A stretch of 64,000 bases of DNA from Luteolibacter luteus (GCF_012913485.1 NZ_CP051774.1:5208001-5272000); one strand, 5' to 3'. Counted from the first letter of the stretch, positions 38,174-48,052 are shown. Made by a program: numbers and translations. Notes: generated by a model from the sequence alone, not told the origin.

Positions 38174-39715
38174 GTGAAAACCTGCTTCCACCGACTGGCC
38201 TTTTTCCTCTGTGCCTCCGCATTTCCCGCGGTGGCACAGGAGGCTGACCCGTCACCGGCACCCGAGCCTGCTCCGCCGGTCGCGATCCCGGTGGATGAGC
38301 AGCCGATGCCAGTGGCTCCCGATCCTGCCCCGCAGCCGGTGGTGCCGGGAGGGAATGTGCCGCAGCCGCAGCGCGAGGAGCGTTCGCTCAGCCGTTCGGG
38401 GATGTTCCGGGTTTTTGGCGGAGGTCCGGAGATGCGGGCGCAGCGTGGAGCGGTGGCGCTCTTGCTGGAGCAGACCAAGGACGACTTTGAGGAGCTCATG
38501 GTGGAGCGGGCTGATCCATCGGAGCAGAAGCCGAAGAATCCGAATGCCTTTGCCACGCCGGGGACAAAGCTCGATGACTTCAGAACGCCGGTGGACGTCG
38601 TTCTGGTGGGAAAGCCGGGAGATGCGCCCTTGCCGAAGAGCGTGGCCTACGAACTCGATGACACGGGCCACTCCTTCAACCTCCGGATCCGCATCCATCT
38701 GGCACGCGGCATCGACAATGAACTGCTGCAACGCATGGCCCTGACGGTGCTGCTTTACGAGCGAGCCCTGCGCGACTCGAAGCCCGGGGAATTCGTGGAA
38801 GGCAAGGAGTCGCTGGTGGTGCGTCCCTGGCTGGTGGAGGGCCTGATGGAGGCTCAAAAGTGGCGCTCCAACACCGCGGACCGCCGTCTTTACGAAGGAG
38901 TCTTTAAGCAGGGCGGAGGCTTCACGATGGATGAGCTTTTTGAAATCTCCGAGCGGAACTTGGCCCAGCTCGACAGTACCTCGGTGCTGAGCTTCCGGGC
39001 TCTTTCGGGAGCTCTGGTGATGGCCTTGCTGGAGCAGCCGCATGGGAAGGGGGCCTTCCGGTCTTTTTGTGGTGAAGCCGCCCGCTTTTCGGGAGAAATG
39101 CCGGTGCTGCTCCGGAAGCACTTTCCCGAGCTGAATCTTTCGGAGAAGAGCCTCGCGAAATGGTGGGCGCTCACGCTGGCAAAGCTGGTGCAGCCGAAGC
39201 TTACCGAGTCGCTCTCCATCCGTGAAACGGAGACCATGCTGAATGAATCGCTGATTTTCCACACGCGGGATGCCGACGGAAATGCGGTGAACCGGGGGAT
39301 GGATGCATGGCAGGCGATCCTCGAACTCGAGGAGGGCGAGCGTCTTGAGGCACTCAAGCCCGCGAACGAGGGGCTCGTGCGCTTGAGCTATCGGTGCTTT
39401 CCTTCCTACCGCCCGCTTCTCAACGAGTATCAGCAAATCCTGCGGGATATCTCGCAGGGCAAGGACAAGGACATCGGCAAGCGTGTGGCGGAACTGAACG
39501 AGCAGCGCAAGGTGAGGCTGGATCGTGCCTTGCGTGCGCGGGATTTCATGGACTTTACCGAGATCTCCCAAGCCCGTGAACTCAGCGGGCAATTCGATGA
39601 CTACATGCGCCTGAAGAAGGATCTGGAATTGAGGCCGCGCGCCACTCGCCACGATCGCGTGACCGATACACTCGACCGGATGGAGAAGACCTACGATTCG
39701 CGGCGCGAACGTTAA
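38174..39715 (+). CDS. Secreted protein of unknown function
   Basis: A 513-residue exported protein starting at GTG (reading MKTCFHRLAFFLCASAFPAVAQ), with a signal peptide, then a long Pro-rich linker (about 22-75) and a helical body. Conserved-looking features are ALMVERADPSEQKPKN and several aromatic helices; no catalytic motif was identified. The gene lies 14 bases after the preceding membrane protein, supporting co-transcription. It resembles proteins seen only in Verrucomicrobia, but this is not verified. Confidence 0.6.
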   Translation: MKTCFHRLAFFLCASAFPAVAQEADPSPAPEPAPPVAIPVDEQPMPVAPDPAPQPVVPGGNVPQPQREERSLSRSGMFRVFGGGPEMRAQRGAVALLLEQTKDDFEELMVERADPSEQKPKNPNAFATPGTKLDDFRTPVDVVLVGKPGDAPLPKSVAYELDDTGHSFNLRIRIHLARGIDNELLQRMALTVLLYERALRDSKPGEFVEGKESLVVRPWLVEGLMEAQKWRSNTADRRLYEGVFKQGGGFTMDELFEISERNLAQLDSTSVLSFRALSGALVMALLEQPHGKGAFRSFCGEAARFSGEMPVLLRKHFPELNLSEKSLAKWWALTLAKLVQPKLTESLSIRETETMLNESLIFHTRDADGNAVNRGMDAWQAILELEEGERLEALKPANEGLVRLSYRCFPSYRPLLNEYQQILRDISQGKDKDIGKRVAELNEQRKVRLDRALRARDFMDFTEISQARELSGQFDDYMRLKKDLELRPRATRHDRVTDTLDRMEKTYDSRRER

Positions 39716-39786
39716 AAACGGTCAATTTTCGGCTGCATAAAGGGGGTGATTTGACAAGGCATGGCCCCCCCAACAGTCTGGCGCGC

Positions 39787-40881
39787 GTGAGCACCATCCA
39801 GAGTACCCCGTTGGAAGCCCTTCATGTCCGTCTTGGCGCCAAGATGGTGCCCTTCGCCGGGTGGAACATGCCGGTGCAGTACACTTCCATCATGGATGAG
39901 CATGCCGCGGTGCGGAAGGCCGTCGGGATTTTCGATATCTCCCACATGGGTCAGTTCATCGTCAGCGGCCCGGGTGCCTTGGCATGGCTGAATCGCGTGC
40001 TTGCGAATAACGTTGCGAAGCTTGCCCAAGGGCAGGGGCAGTATTCTTTCCTGCTGAACGAAAAGGGCGGGGTGATCGATGATCTGATCGTCTACCGCAC
40101 CGGTGACGAGTCGTTCTTCCTGGTGGTGAATGCCTCGATGATCGAGGAGGACTTCTTCTGGATGGCGAAGCATCAGCCCGACGATGTGGAGTTCTCCAAT
40201 GAAAGCGCGCTGTGGGCCGGCATGGCCGTGCAGGGGCCGGAGTCTGCGGCTGCATTCGCGAAGGCTTGTCCGGGCCAAGAGCTGCCGCACCGCAATGGGA
40301 TCTCGCGTTTTGCGATCGAGGGCGGCGAGGCGGTGGTTTGCCGCACCGGTTACACCGGCGAAGATGGTTTCGAGTTTTTCTGCCCCGCGGAGGAAGGAGA
40401 GAAGTGGTTTGAAAAGTTCATCGGGGCAGGTGCGAAGGCTTGCGGGCTCGGTGCTCGCGATAGCCTGCGCCTGGAGATGTGCTATCCGCTCAATGGCAGC
40501 GATCTCTCGCCGGAGCGCACTCCGATTGAAGCCGGCCTCGGCTTCTTCGTGGATCTCGACAAGGGCGACTTTATCGGCCGCGACACGCTGGCCACTCAGA
40601 AGGCGGAAGGACCGGCCCAACGCCTGGTCGCTCTGGAATACACGGACAAGGGGGCACCGCCGCGTGCTCACTACGCGGTGCTGGATGCCTCCGGGCAAGT
40701 GGTCTCCGAGCTTTCCAGCGGCGTGCTTTCCCCGAGCCTCGGCAAGGGCATCGGCATGGCTTACTTGCCTGCCGCGCTTGCGAAGCCGGGCACGGATCTC
40801 TTCGTGGATGTCCGCGGCCGCCAGTTCCCGGCGAAGGTCGTGAAGAAACCGTTTTACAAGCCCGCCACCCAAAAAGCATAA
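39787..40881 (+). CDS. gcvT: Aminomethyltransferase (glycine cleavage T protein)
   Basis: A 364-residue folate-dependent enzyme of glycine cleavage: it passes the aminomethyl group from H-protein to tetrahydrofolate. Start GTG at 39787 gives MSTIQSTPLEALH, matching the family; the longer frame lacks conservation. Motifs: LGAKMVPFAGWNMPVQY (15-31), FDISHMGQF (about 54) and the DSLRLEMCYPL region (about 230), followed by an OB-type C-terminal domain. gcvH follows by 15 bases; gcvP is not adjacent. Confidence 0.95.
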   Translation: MSTIQSTPLEALHVRLGAKMVPFAGWNMPVQYTSIMDEHAAVRKAVGIFDISHMGQFIVSGPGALAWLNRVLANNVAKLAQGQGQYSFLLNEKGGVIDDLIVYRTGDESFFLVVNASMIEEDFFWMAKHQPDDVEFSNESALWAGMAVQGPESAAAFAKACPGQELPHRNGISRFAIEGGEAVVCRTGYTGEDGFEFFCPAEEGEKWFEKFIGAGAKACGLGARDSLRLEMCYPLNGSDLSPERTPIEAGLGFFVDLDKGDFIGRDTLATQKAEGPAQRLVALEYTDKGAPPRAHYAVLDASGQVVSELSSGVLSPSLGKGIGMAYLPAALAKPGTDLFVDVRGRQFPAKVVKKPFYKPATQKA

Positions 40882-40896
40882 GCTTCCTTATACCCG

Positions 40897-41274
40897 ATGA
40901 ACGTACCTCAGAATCTCCGCTACAATTCCTCCCACGAGTGGGTCCTCCTCGAAGGTGATGTCGCCACCATCGGGATTTCAGATCATGCCCAGGAAGAGCT
41001 GACCGACGTTGTGTTCGTCGAGCTGCCGCCGGTGGGCAAGACCGTCGATATCGGTGATCCGACCGCTGTGGTGGAATCCGTGAAAGCTGCGAGTGATATC
41101 TACGCCCCGGTTTCCGGTGAAGTGGTGGAAGTCAACGACGCGGTGGAAGCCGATCCTTCGCTGGTCAACACCGATCCCTACGGCAAGGGCTGGATCTTCA
41201 AACTGAAGGTCAAGGACGCCGCCCAGCTTGACTCGCTGCTCGATGCCGCCGGCTACGAGGCATTGATTGGGTAA
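40897..41274 (+). CDS. gcvH: Glycine cleavage system H protein
   Basis: A 125-residue lipoyl carrier. The lipoylated lysine is in the [13 protein letters not shown] motif (Lys about 63-64), and the N-terminus ([30 protein letters not shown]) matches GcvH throughout. It is in an operon with gcvT and ends with a strong terminator 26 bases after its stop, so gcvP must be transcribed elsewhere or absent nearby. Confidence 0.96.
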   Translation: MNVPQNLRYNSSHEWVLLEGDVATIGISDHAQEELTDVVFVELPPVGKTVDIGDPTAVVESVKAASDIYAPVSGEVVEVNDAVEADPSLVNTDPYGKGWIFKLKVKDAAQLDSLLDAAGYEALIG

Positions 41275-41299
41275 GCTCCAGGCTCCAGAGATTTTGAAG

Positions 41300-41333
41300 A
41301 TACCCGGCGGGCTACGGCTCTCCGGGTATTTTG
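41300..41333 (+). terminator. Terminator of the gcvTH operon
   Basis: A perfect 8-bp stem (ATACCCGG at 41300-41307, CCGGGTAT at 41322-41329) is followed by TTTTG. Confidence 0.85.
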
Positions 41334-41397
41334 TTGTGAGTTCGGGGGACTTTCCATGCAACGGTTCGTGTATGGATTAGCCGGTTTTGTGTAGCTT

Positions 41398-41425
41398 TGC
41401 GCCAAGATATGTCGTATTTGGCGCA
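41398..41425 (+). promoter_or_regulatory. Dyad just upstream of the AbfB-domain gene
   Basis: TGCGCCAA (41398-41405) and TTGGCGCA (41418-41425) form a perfect 8-bp inverted repeat with a 12-base gap. It ends 8 bases before the ATG, so it could be an operator or an mRNA hairpin that limits translation. Confidence 0.5.
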
Positions 41426-41433
41426 GGCCCTCC

Positions 41434-42225
41434 ATGAATTCCCTGCTTCGATATCTCCTCGTTTTTCTCGCGGCGTGCGGATTTCTGTCCGCCCAGACCG
41501 AGCCTCCGGCGTCACTCCAAGCGCTGGCATGGAAAAAGATCTCACAGGATCTTTCGAAGGACCCCTTCTTCCAAGAGGATATCAAGAAGGCTCTCCCGGC
41601 ACTTTCTCCGGAAGGCAAGTCCTCGGTTACCAAGTGCATCAGCCAGATGATCAAAGGGAACGGTGTGGCGGCAACCGGATCGGCTGCCGATGCGATCCTC
41701 GCCAAGGAACTGCGGGGCAAGGCGCGTGTGCTTGTGCCGGACAAGGACCTCGATGCTCTGAATGCCCTTAGCGATGCAGATCTCCTCGCGATCGCCGGCG
41801 GGGTCTTCGGTCAGGAACAGAAGCTTCCGTCGAAGGTGCAAATCGTCCTCGATTCAGATCCTACGATGGGCCTCAACGCGCGTGATCCCGACTCGATCAA
41901 ATTAGGGAAGCAATTCACCCGTTTCCGCATCATGCCCGGTCTCGCCGATCCGGGGATGGTGACCTTTGAGCAGGACAGCGGGACCGGGAAGAATCTTATC
42001 CTGAGGCACTATACCTTCAAGCTGTTCGTCAATTCGCTTCCTGACAACGACCCGCTCTTCAATGCCGATTCCACCTTCAAGATCGTCCGGTTGCCGGGTG
42101 ACAAGGTGAAGTTCCAGTCCAAGAACTATCCTAACAAATACATCTGCGTGGATGAGAAAGGAGGCTTCGTCCTGACGGAGGTGAGCGATGAGGCATCCGC
42201 GACTTTCCGTCTAGTGGGTAAATAA
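41434..42225 (+). CDS. Secreted AbfB-domain-like protein
   Basis: A 263-residue exported protein: signal peptide 1-20 (LLVFLAACGFLSA). Residues about 25-130 are helical; residues about 150-262 resemble an arabinofuranosidase-type AbfB domain (beta-trefoil): RFRIMPGLADPGMVTFEQDS, then LILRHYTFKLFV, then FNADSTFKIV, and a second lobe QSKNYPNKYICVDEKGG. AbfB domains bind arabinose side chains. A catalytic domain is not visible, so it may be a non-catalytic binding protein. The call is by pattern. Confidence 0.7.
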   Translation: MNSLLRYLLVFLAACGFLSAQTEPPASLQALAWKKISQDLSKDPFFQEDIKKALPALSPEGKSSVTKCISQMIKGNGVAATGSAADAILAKELRGKARVLVPDKDLDALNALSDADLLAIAGGVFGQEQKLPSKVQIVLDSDPTMGLNARDPDSIKLGKQFTRFRIMPGLADPGMVTFEQDSGTGKNLILRHYTFKLFVNSLPDNDPLFNADSTFKIVRLPGDKVKFQSKNYPNKYICVDEKGGFVLTEVSDEASATFRLVGK

Positions 42226-42235
42226 GCCCGGTGGA

Positions 42236-45200
42236 TTAGCCAAGGACCGCTTTCATGACCGCCGCGACTTCTGTCGCCGAGTGGTTGCGAAGGAAATCCT
42301 CGTGCACGCCGGGAACCGTATAAACCTCGAAGGGTTGATCCGCCTTCCATCCCAAGGTGGGGTGTCGCGGTAGCCAGCCCTCGTCATCAGCCTGAACAAT
42401 GACGAGGCGCCCGACTTCGGGCAAGCGGGGCACATGGAGATGGAGCGCCTCCCAGTGCTGGGTAGCGCGGGCTTGGGAAGCTTCGTCCAGCAATTCCAGA
42501 TCAAGCACGCTGCGGATATCCGGGACCACATTGCGCACGGAGACAGCGGCACGTTGCTTCATGCGGAGACGACGCAGGGCCGTGGCGGTGTCCCGGGAAA
42601 GCAGGCTCTTCACGCGGGAAGGGAGGCGGGAAAAGATCCGCTTCCAAGTCGCGGGTTCAAGCCACATCGACGAGGATCGCTTGGTATTGGGTGCTGTGGA
42701 TTCCAGCAGGACCAGGAGTTCCACCGTTTCGCCCACCGTGCTGAGTTGCCAAGCGATCTCCGCGGCGAGATTCCCGCCGAAGCAGAAGCCGGCGATGCGA
42801 TAGGGGCCTTTCGGTTGAACGGAGCGAATCTTTTCCACGTGGCTGCGCGCCATCTCGCTGATAAAGCCGAAGGTCCGGGTGCCTTCCGCGACGCCATAAG
42901 AGGTGGCGAGTCCCTCGAGGAGATGGGCTGCCTCGCGATACGGCATCAGGCCCATGCCACCATCCACAAGGGTGTGGATCCAGAAGAGCGGTTTGTTCTT
43001 GGTGCCATGGCTCAGGCGGATCACCCGCGGTTGGGCAAGGTCATTGCCGGCATTGGCTCGGATTTGTTCCGCCATGCCCGCGGGAGTAGGGCGATCGAAG
43101 AGCCAGTCGAGCGGGACGTTGACGCCGATCCGGCGTGATGCTTCCGCGACGAGTCGTGCTGCGAGCAGGGAATGGCCACCGAGAGCGAAGAAATCATCGT
43201 CTGGACGCACGCCGCGACAGTCCAGTACATCGCTCCAGATGTCGGCGAGTTCGATTTCCAGTGGATTGTTGGCCCCGCGGGCAGATGAGATCTCGTTCGC
43301 TGGGAGCTCGCGTGCTGCGAGCGCCTTCCGGTCGATCTTGCCACTCGAAGTCAACGGCATCCGGTCGAGCGCAATCAAAGGTGCCGGTACCATATAGTCC
43401 GGCAGACGTTCCCGCAGGTGAGCGCTCAGTTCCGCGGGATCGAGCGCCGAGGAGATCGGTCGGTACCAAGCAACGAGCTTTTCTCCGGGCGTGGTGAGCA
43501 CCGCCGCCGCTTCCGCCACTCCGAGGTGCGAAAGCAAGGCTGCATCGATCTCGCCAAGCTCCACGCGGAAGCCGCGAATCTTCACCTGTCCGTCCGAGCG
43601 TCCCAAGCATTCCAAGGTGCCATCGGGATTCCAGCGGGCGAGGTCGCCGGTGCGATAGACTTTCGAGTGGGGCCCGGGAAGCAGCGAGAGGCTATCGATG
43701 AAACGTTCCTCCGTGAGCTCCGGCCGCTGCCAATAGCCATCGGCCAAGCCAGACCCTGATATCAGCAGCTCTCCGGGAACTCCCGGAGGAGCGAGCGCGC
43801 CGTCTGCCCCGGCAATGTGGATGCCGGTATTCGCAATCGGATGTCCAATGCTGATGCGATCCGGACGATCGGGCACGCGCCAGATGGTAGACCATACGGT
43901 GGTCTCCGTGGGGCCATACATGTTCCATGTCTCCCGGCCCATCTGAACCAGGCGCTTGGCCAAGGGCAGATCCATCGCCTCGCCACCGCAGAGAATCTTG
44001 AGATCCGGAGAGCCCTGCCATCCGGCGTCCATCAGCATGCGCCAGGTAGCGGGAGTCGCCTGCATCAGGTCCGGCTTGCTCTCTCCCAGCCGGGCTAGCA
44101 GCGCTGCGGGATCGCGTGCGACTTTGCCGGGGACGAGATCCACGGTGCCTCCCGTGACAAGAGGCAGGAAGATCTCCAGCGCCGAGATGTCGAAAGATAC
44201 GGTCGTCACGGCCAGCAAGCGTTGGCCTTCTTGGAACCCTGGTTGCTCGGCCATCGAGAGCAGGAAATTCGCCAATGCACCGTGGGAAACGACAACGCCC
44301 TTCGGCCTTCCGGTGGAGCCAGAGGTGTAGATGATATAGGCCGGATCGCTTGGCTGGGGCAGGGGATTGCGCGGTGCCGACCGGCCTGACGCCATTGAGC
44401 GGTCAAATACGATGCTTTCCGTACCTCGCGGCAGGTGGTTGGCCAGTGCCGGGGAAACCAGCACATGAAGCGGAGCCTGGTCCTCAAGGATCAGGGCGAG
44501 CCGTTCCGGAGGATTGGCGGAGTCGAGAGGCACATAGGCCGCACCCGCTTTCCAGATCGCGAGCAGGGCGATGGGCAAAAAGAGATCCCTCTCCAGCATC
44601 AGCGCCACGCGATCACCGGGACGCACGCCATGAGATTGCAGGGTGGCGGCCAGCGTGGATGATCTCAGGTCGAGGTCCGCGTAATCCATCGACTCTTCCC
44701 CGCAGACGAGCGCGGTTTTCTTCTTCAGCCGCGCCGAAGTTGCCGAAATGAGGGATGGAGTGGTCTTGCGCGGGAACTCGCGGCGCACGGGGCCTTGGCC
44801 CGCATCCACGAGCCGCCGGCGATCGCTTTCCGCGAGGCTATCGATCTCGCGAATCGGAACATCGGGGTCCAGGCAGATCGCATTGAGAGTGGCGAGAAAG
44901 CGGTCCAGCATCGCCTTCGCCGTCCCTTGCTCGAAGAGATCGCTGCGATATTCCACCACCACCTGCTGGCGATCGCTCAGGACGAAGAGCAGCAGGCTAA
45001 GATCAAATTGCACCGCACCGCGATGCGCCAGGTAAGGCTTGCAACTCAGGCCGCCGGCCCAGTGTTCGGCGAGCGGTAACTCCTGATGATCGAACATCAC
45101 CTGCGCCAGCGGCGAGCGGTCGCGCGCACGCTCGGGACGCACCGCATCGATGATCTTTTCAAAAGGCGCATCCTGGGCGGCCTGCATCTCGAAAGATGCC

Positions 45201-48052
45201 TGCCGCACGCGTTCCAGCAGCGAGATGAATGTTTCCTCCGGATCGAGAACCATCCGGAATGGCAAGGTATTCACCAAGGTGCCGATCAGGTCGCCTGCCA
45301 CCGCGTGATTCCGGTTTGCCACAGGCACCGCGATCACTTGGTCGTCCCCGCCTCCATGGCGGCGAAGCAGCAGCATGAAGGCCGCGAGCTGGATCATGAA
45401 GGGCGTCGAGCGCTGCTCCCTCGCCAAGGTGGCGACCCGCTCCGCAAGCTGATGCGGCACGGTTCGTTCCACGGCGCCACCTTTCGAAGAAGGCTTGGCA
45501 GGCCTCGGGAAATCGGCCGCCAATTCCATCACTCCGGGATGACCGCTGAGGCGTTCCTTCCAATAGGCCACGCGGGCATTCGCAGCACCGCCATCGATCC
45601 ACCGGCGGTGCCAGGCCGCATAGTCGAGATAGTCCGGGCCGGCCGGAAAGGGATAGGGTTGCTTGCCCTGGCTGTAGGCCCGGTAGCAAATCGCCAAGTC
45701 TCTCACCAGCACCCGCACGGACCAGCCGTCGGCTACGATGTGATGGGCGCAGAGCGCGAAGACGTGACGCTCCTTCGCCATGGTCAGCACGGTCGCACGG
45801 ACAGGCGGAGCGCTTTCGAGGCGGAAAGGAATCAACGCGAAGGATTGCAGCGCGCGGTCGAGATCTTCCTCCGTGTTCGCCTTGCCCCGTATGAGGGGCG
45901 GCGGAGTGGCAGGATTGATCCAGACCCGCGCCCGGCCGTTCTCCGCCGCGTGGCGGCTTCGCAAGATGGAATGGTGGGCCAGCACCTTCGCATAGGCACG
46001 TTCGAACGCGGGTATGTCCAGCGGGCCGTTCATCTCCAGCGCGCCGAAGACATGGTAGGCCGCACTTTCCGGCTCCAGCTGGTGGAGGAACCACATGCGT
46101 TCCTGCGAATGCGTGAGCAAACCTGAATCCCGCCCTGAGCCCGGAACGATCTCCGGGAGAGGGGCCGCGGACGCTGCCTTGCTTTCCACCGTTGCCGCCA
46201 GATGGGCGAAGGAAGGGGAGGTGAAGAGCTCTCCGTGAGCCAGCTCCACCCCGGTGGCTGCGCGGAGCAGGGCAGAGAGCCGGGTGGCTTCCAGCGAACT
46301 CATTCCGAAGGCGATCAGATCATCATCGGCCCGCACGCCATCGCGGCCGGTTGCTTCGCGCACCGCATCCAGCACGCAATCAAGGATCGGGCCTTCAGGG
46401 AGACGCGGGCTGGCGATGTGGGCGGCCTCGTCGTAGGTCACCGTGAGTCTTCCCGTCGCGAGGGCCTCGCGGGTGCTGCTGCGGCGGATCTTGCCGCTGG
46501 TGGTGCGCGGCAGCGTGCCAGCGCGGACAAAGAGGATGCGATGGATCGAGAGCTCTAACAGATCTGCCACACGCCGCCGGATGGCGGAGCAGAGGATGTG
46601 GAATTGTGGGAAAGAAAGCCGGGCGCATTCCATTGCCAGAACCACGCCCTCGCCATTTCCTGTTTCATCGGCGAAAGCTGCGGAGGCGAGGATCTCCGGG
46701 AAGGCGATGAGGGCGGACTCGATGTCCTCAGGCGCGATGTTGCTGCCACCCAGGATGATGAGGTCCTTGATGCGGCCCACCACGTGGAGCTCTCCATTCT
46801 CGAGATAGCCGCGGTCACCGGTATGAAGTTCTCCGTCCGCGCTGAAGGTCGCTGCATTTGCCTCGGGCCGCTGCCAGTAGCCGGGCGAGACGCTGGGACC
46901 CTTCACGCGGATCTCACCAATCAGTCCCGCGGGCAAGGTGCGTCCCGTTTGGGGATCCGCGATGCGGATGGCCAAGCCATCGAGCGCCGGCCCGCACGAA
47001 ACATGGCGACCGGCCTGTGGATGATTGGAGATCCGCTGCAGGGCGCCCGAGCGGCAGGCGGTCACGGTCAGCGTCGCTTCCGCCAGGCCGTATCCGGGCA
47101 GGAAGGCCTCGGGGCGGAAGCCGTAAGGCGCGAAGCGGCGGGTGAAGCGCTGCAAGGTCTCCACTTGGATACGCTCGGCTCCGCAGGGTGCGGCTTTCCA
47201 GCAGGAGAGGTCGAGCCCTTGCAGCTCTTCATCGCGGATGGCCCGGAGACAAAGCTCAAAGGCAAAATTCGGACCGCCGCTGAACTCGGCGCGGTAGCGG
47301 CTGATCGCACGCAACCAGCGGACCGGACGCTGGATGAAATGATCCGGAGAAAAGAAGGTGAGCGGGAAGCCTGCCTCGATGCTGAAGAGAAGCTTCAGCA
47401 CCAGTCCCATGTCGTGATAGGGCGGGAGCCAGCTCAGGCCGCTCTGGATGTTTAGCCCGTGGATGTTTGTCACCAGTGCGCTGAGATGGTGGCGCAGGTT
47501 CCGGTGGTGGATCATCACTCCTTTCGGGTCCGCCGTGGAGCCGGAGGTGTATTGGAGCAGGCAGGGATGACTGCCTTCTTTGGCCGGTCCTTCGAAGGGT
47601 GTGCCCTTTGTCGCCAACTCCCCGGGGTGCAGGACCTTGACGTCCGGCAAGGGGATGCGCGGCCTCTCGCCGATCGCAAGTGTGGCACCCGAATCGCGAA
47701 GGATCGCCTCGAGCCGCTGCCGGTGACGATTTCCCCTTGGCGGATAAGCGGGCACCGCGATCGCTCCGGCATACCAGCACGCGAAGAGTCCGGAGATGAA
47801 ACCGAGGCCCGGCTGCTCCATCAGCAAGACCGGCTTTCCGCTTGCCCCCTCGCGGACCAAGCCGCCAGCGATTGCCCGGGCTTCGCGGACCAATTGCCCC
47901 ATGCTGAGCAGCTTCTCGTTCTCCTCGGCATCCGGTAGAAATCGATAGGCCAGTTGATCGGGATCCTGCTCCGCCCGGAGATCCAGCACCGATGGCAAAG
48001 CGCACCCCGCGGGTATCGCGAGGTGTTCGATGGGAGCTGCGGAAGGGGACAT
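42236..48052 (-). CDS. FAAL-initiated single-module NRPS (predicted N-acylglycine synthetase)
   Basis: A 1938-residue multidomain enzyme. Order: FAAL domain 20-545 (LLQYTSGSTADPKGV at 165-179; WLPPYHDMGL; YGLAEATL); carrier with phosphopantetheine Ser586 (GMSSLEA); condensation domain 645-1070 with intact HHIVADG (770-776); adenylation domain 1095-1580; second carrier, Ser1628 (LGGHSLL); thioesterase 1687-1935. The A-domain specificity residues read D1288 I1289 L1292 Q1331 L1354 G1356 M1378 V1386 W1387 K1572, which matches the known DILQ-type glycine code. The TE nucleophile position in GFCFGG is Cys1757 with His1917. Simplest product: a fatty acid joined to glycine. No other biosynthetic genes or PPTase are adjacent. 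Codons and GC resemble neighbours by eye. Confidence 0.92.
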   Translation of the reverse strand: MSPSAAPIEHLAIPAGCALPSVLDLRAEQDPDQLAYRFLPDAEENEKLLSMGQLVREARAIAGGLVREGASGKPVLLMEQPGLGFISGLFACWYAGAIAVPAYPPRGNRHRQRLEAILRDSGATLAIGERPRIPLPDVKVLHPGELATKGTPFEGPAKEGSHPCLLQYTSGSTADPKGVMIHHRNLRHHLSALVTNIHGLNIQSGLSWLPPYHDMGLVLKLLFSIEAGFPLTFFSPDHFIQRPVRWLRAISRYRAEFSGGPNFAFELCLRAIRDEELQGLDLSCWKAAPCGAERIQVETLQRFTRRFAPYGFRPEAFLPGYGLAEATLTVTACRSGALQRISNHPQAGRHVSCGPALDGLAIRIADPQTGRTLPAGLIGEIRVKGPSVSPGYWQRPEANAATFSADGELHTGDRGYLENGELHVVGRIKDLIILGGSNIAPEDIESALIAFPEILASAAFADETGNGEGVVLAMECARLSFPQFHILCSAIRRRVADLLELSIHRILFVRAGTLPRTTSGKIRRSSTREALATGRLTVTYDEAAHIASPRLPEGPILDCVLDAVREATGRDGVRADDDLIAFGMSSLEATRLSALLRAATGVELAHGELFTSPSFAHLAATVESKAASAAPLPEIVPGSGRDSGLLTHSQERMWFLHQLEPESAAYHVFGALEMNGPLDIPAFERAYAKVLAHHSILRSRHAAENGRARVWINPATPPPLIRGKANTEEDLDRALQSFALIPFRLESAPPVRATVLTMAKERHVFALCAHHIVADGWSVRVLVRDLAICYRAYSQGKQPYPFPAGPDYLDYAAWHRRWIDGGAANARVAYWKERLSGHPGVMELAADFPRPAKPSSKGGAVERTVPHQLAERVATLAREQRSTPFMIQLAAFMLLLRRHGGGDDQVIAVPVANRNHAVAGDLIGTLVNTLPFRMVLDPEETFISLLERVRQASFEMQAAQDAPFEKIIDAVRPERARDRSPLAQVMFDHQELPLAEHWAGGLSCKPYLAHRGAVQFDLSLLLFVLSDRQQVVVEYRSDLFEQGTAKAMLDRFLATLNAICLDPDVPIREIDSLAESDRRRLVDAGQGPVRREFPRKTTPSLISATSARLKKKTALVCGEESMDYADLDLRSSTLAATLQSHGVRPGDRVALMLERDLFLPIALLAIWKAGAAYVPLDSANPPERLALILEDQAPLHVLVSPALANHLPRGTESIVFDRSMASGRSAPRNPLPQPSDPAYIIYTSGSTGRPKGVVVSHGALANFLLSMAEQPGFQEGQRLLAVTTVSFDISALEIFLPLVTGGTVDLVPGKVARDPAALLARLGESKPDLMQATPATWRMLMDAGWQGSPDLKILCGGEAMDLPLAKRLVQMGRETWNMYGPTETTVWSTIWRVPDRPDRISIGHPIANTGIHIAGADGALAPPGVPGELLISGSGLADGYWQRPELTEERFIDSLSLLPGPHSKVYRTGDLARWNPDGTLECLGRSDGQVKIRGFRVELGEIDAALLSHLGVAEAAAVLTTPGEKLVAWYRPISSALDPAELSAHLRERLPDYMVPAPLIALDRMPLTSSGKIDRKALAARELPANEISSARGANNPLEIELADIWSDVLDCRGVRPDDDFFALGGHSLLAARLVAEASRRIGVNVPLDWLFDRPTPAGMAEQIRANAGNDLAQPRVIRLSHGTKNKPLFWIHTLVDGGMGLMPYREAAHLLEGLATSYGVAEGTRTFGFISEMARSHVEKIRSVQPKGPYRIAGFCFGGNLAAEIAWQLSTVGETVELLVLLESTAPNTKRSSSMWLEPATWKRIFSRLPSRVKSLLSRDTATALRRLRMKQRAAVSVRNVVPDIRSVLDLELLDEASQARATQHWEALHLHVPRLPEVGRLVIVQADDEGWLPRHPTLGWKADQPFEVYTVPGVHEDFLRNHSATEVAAVMKAVLG

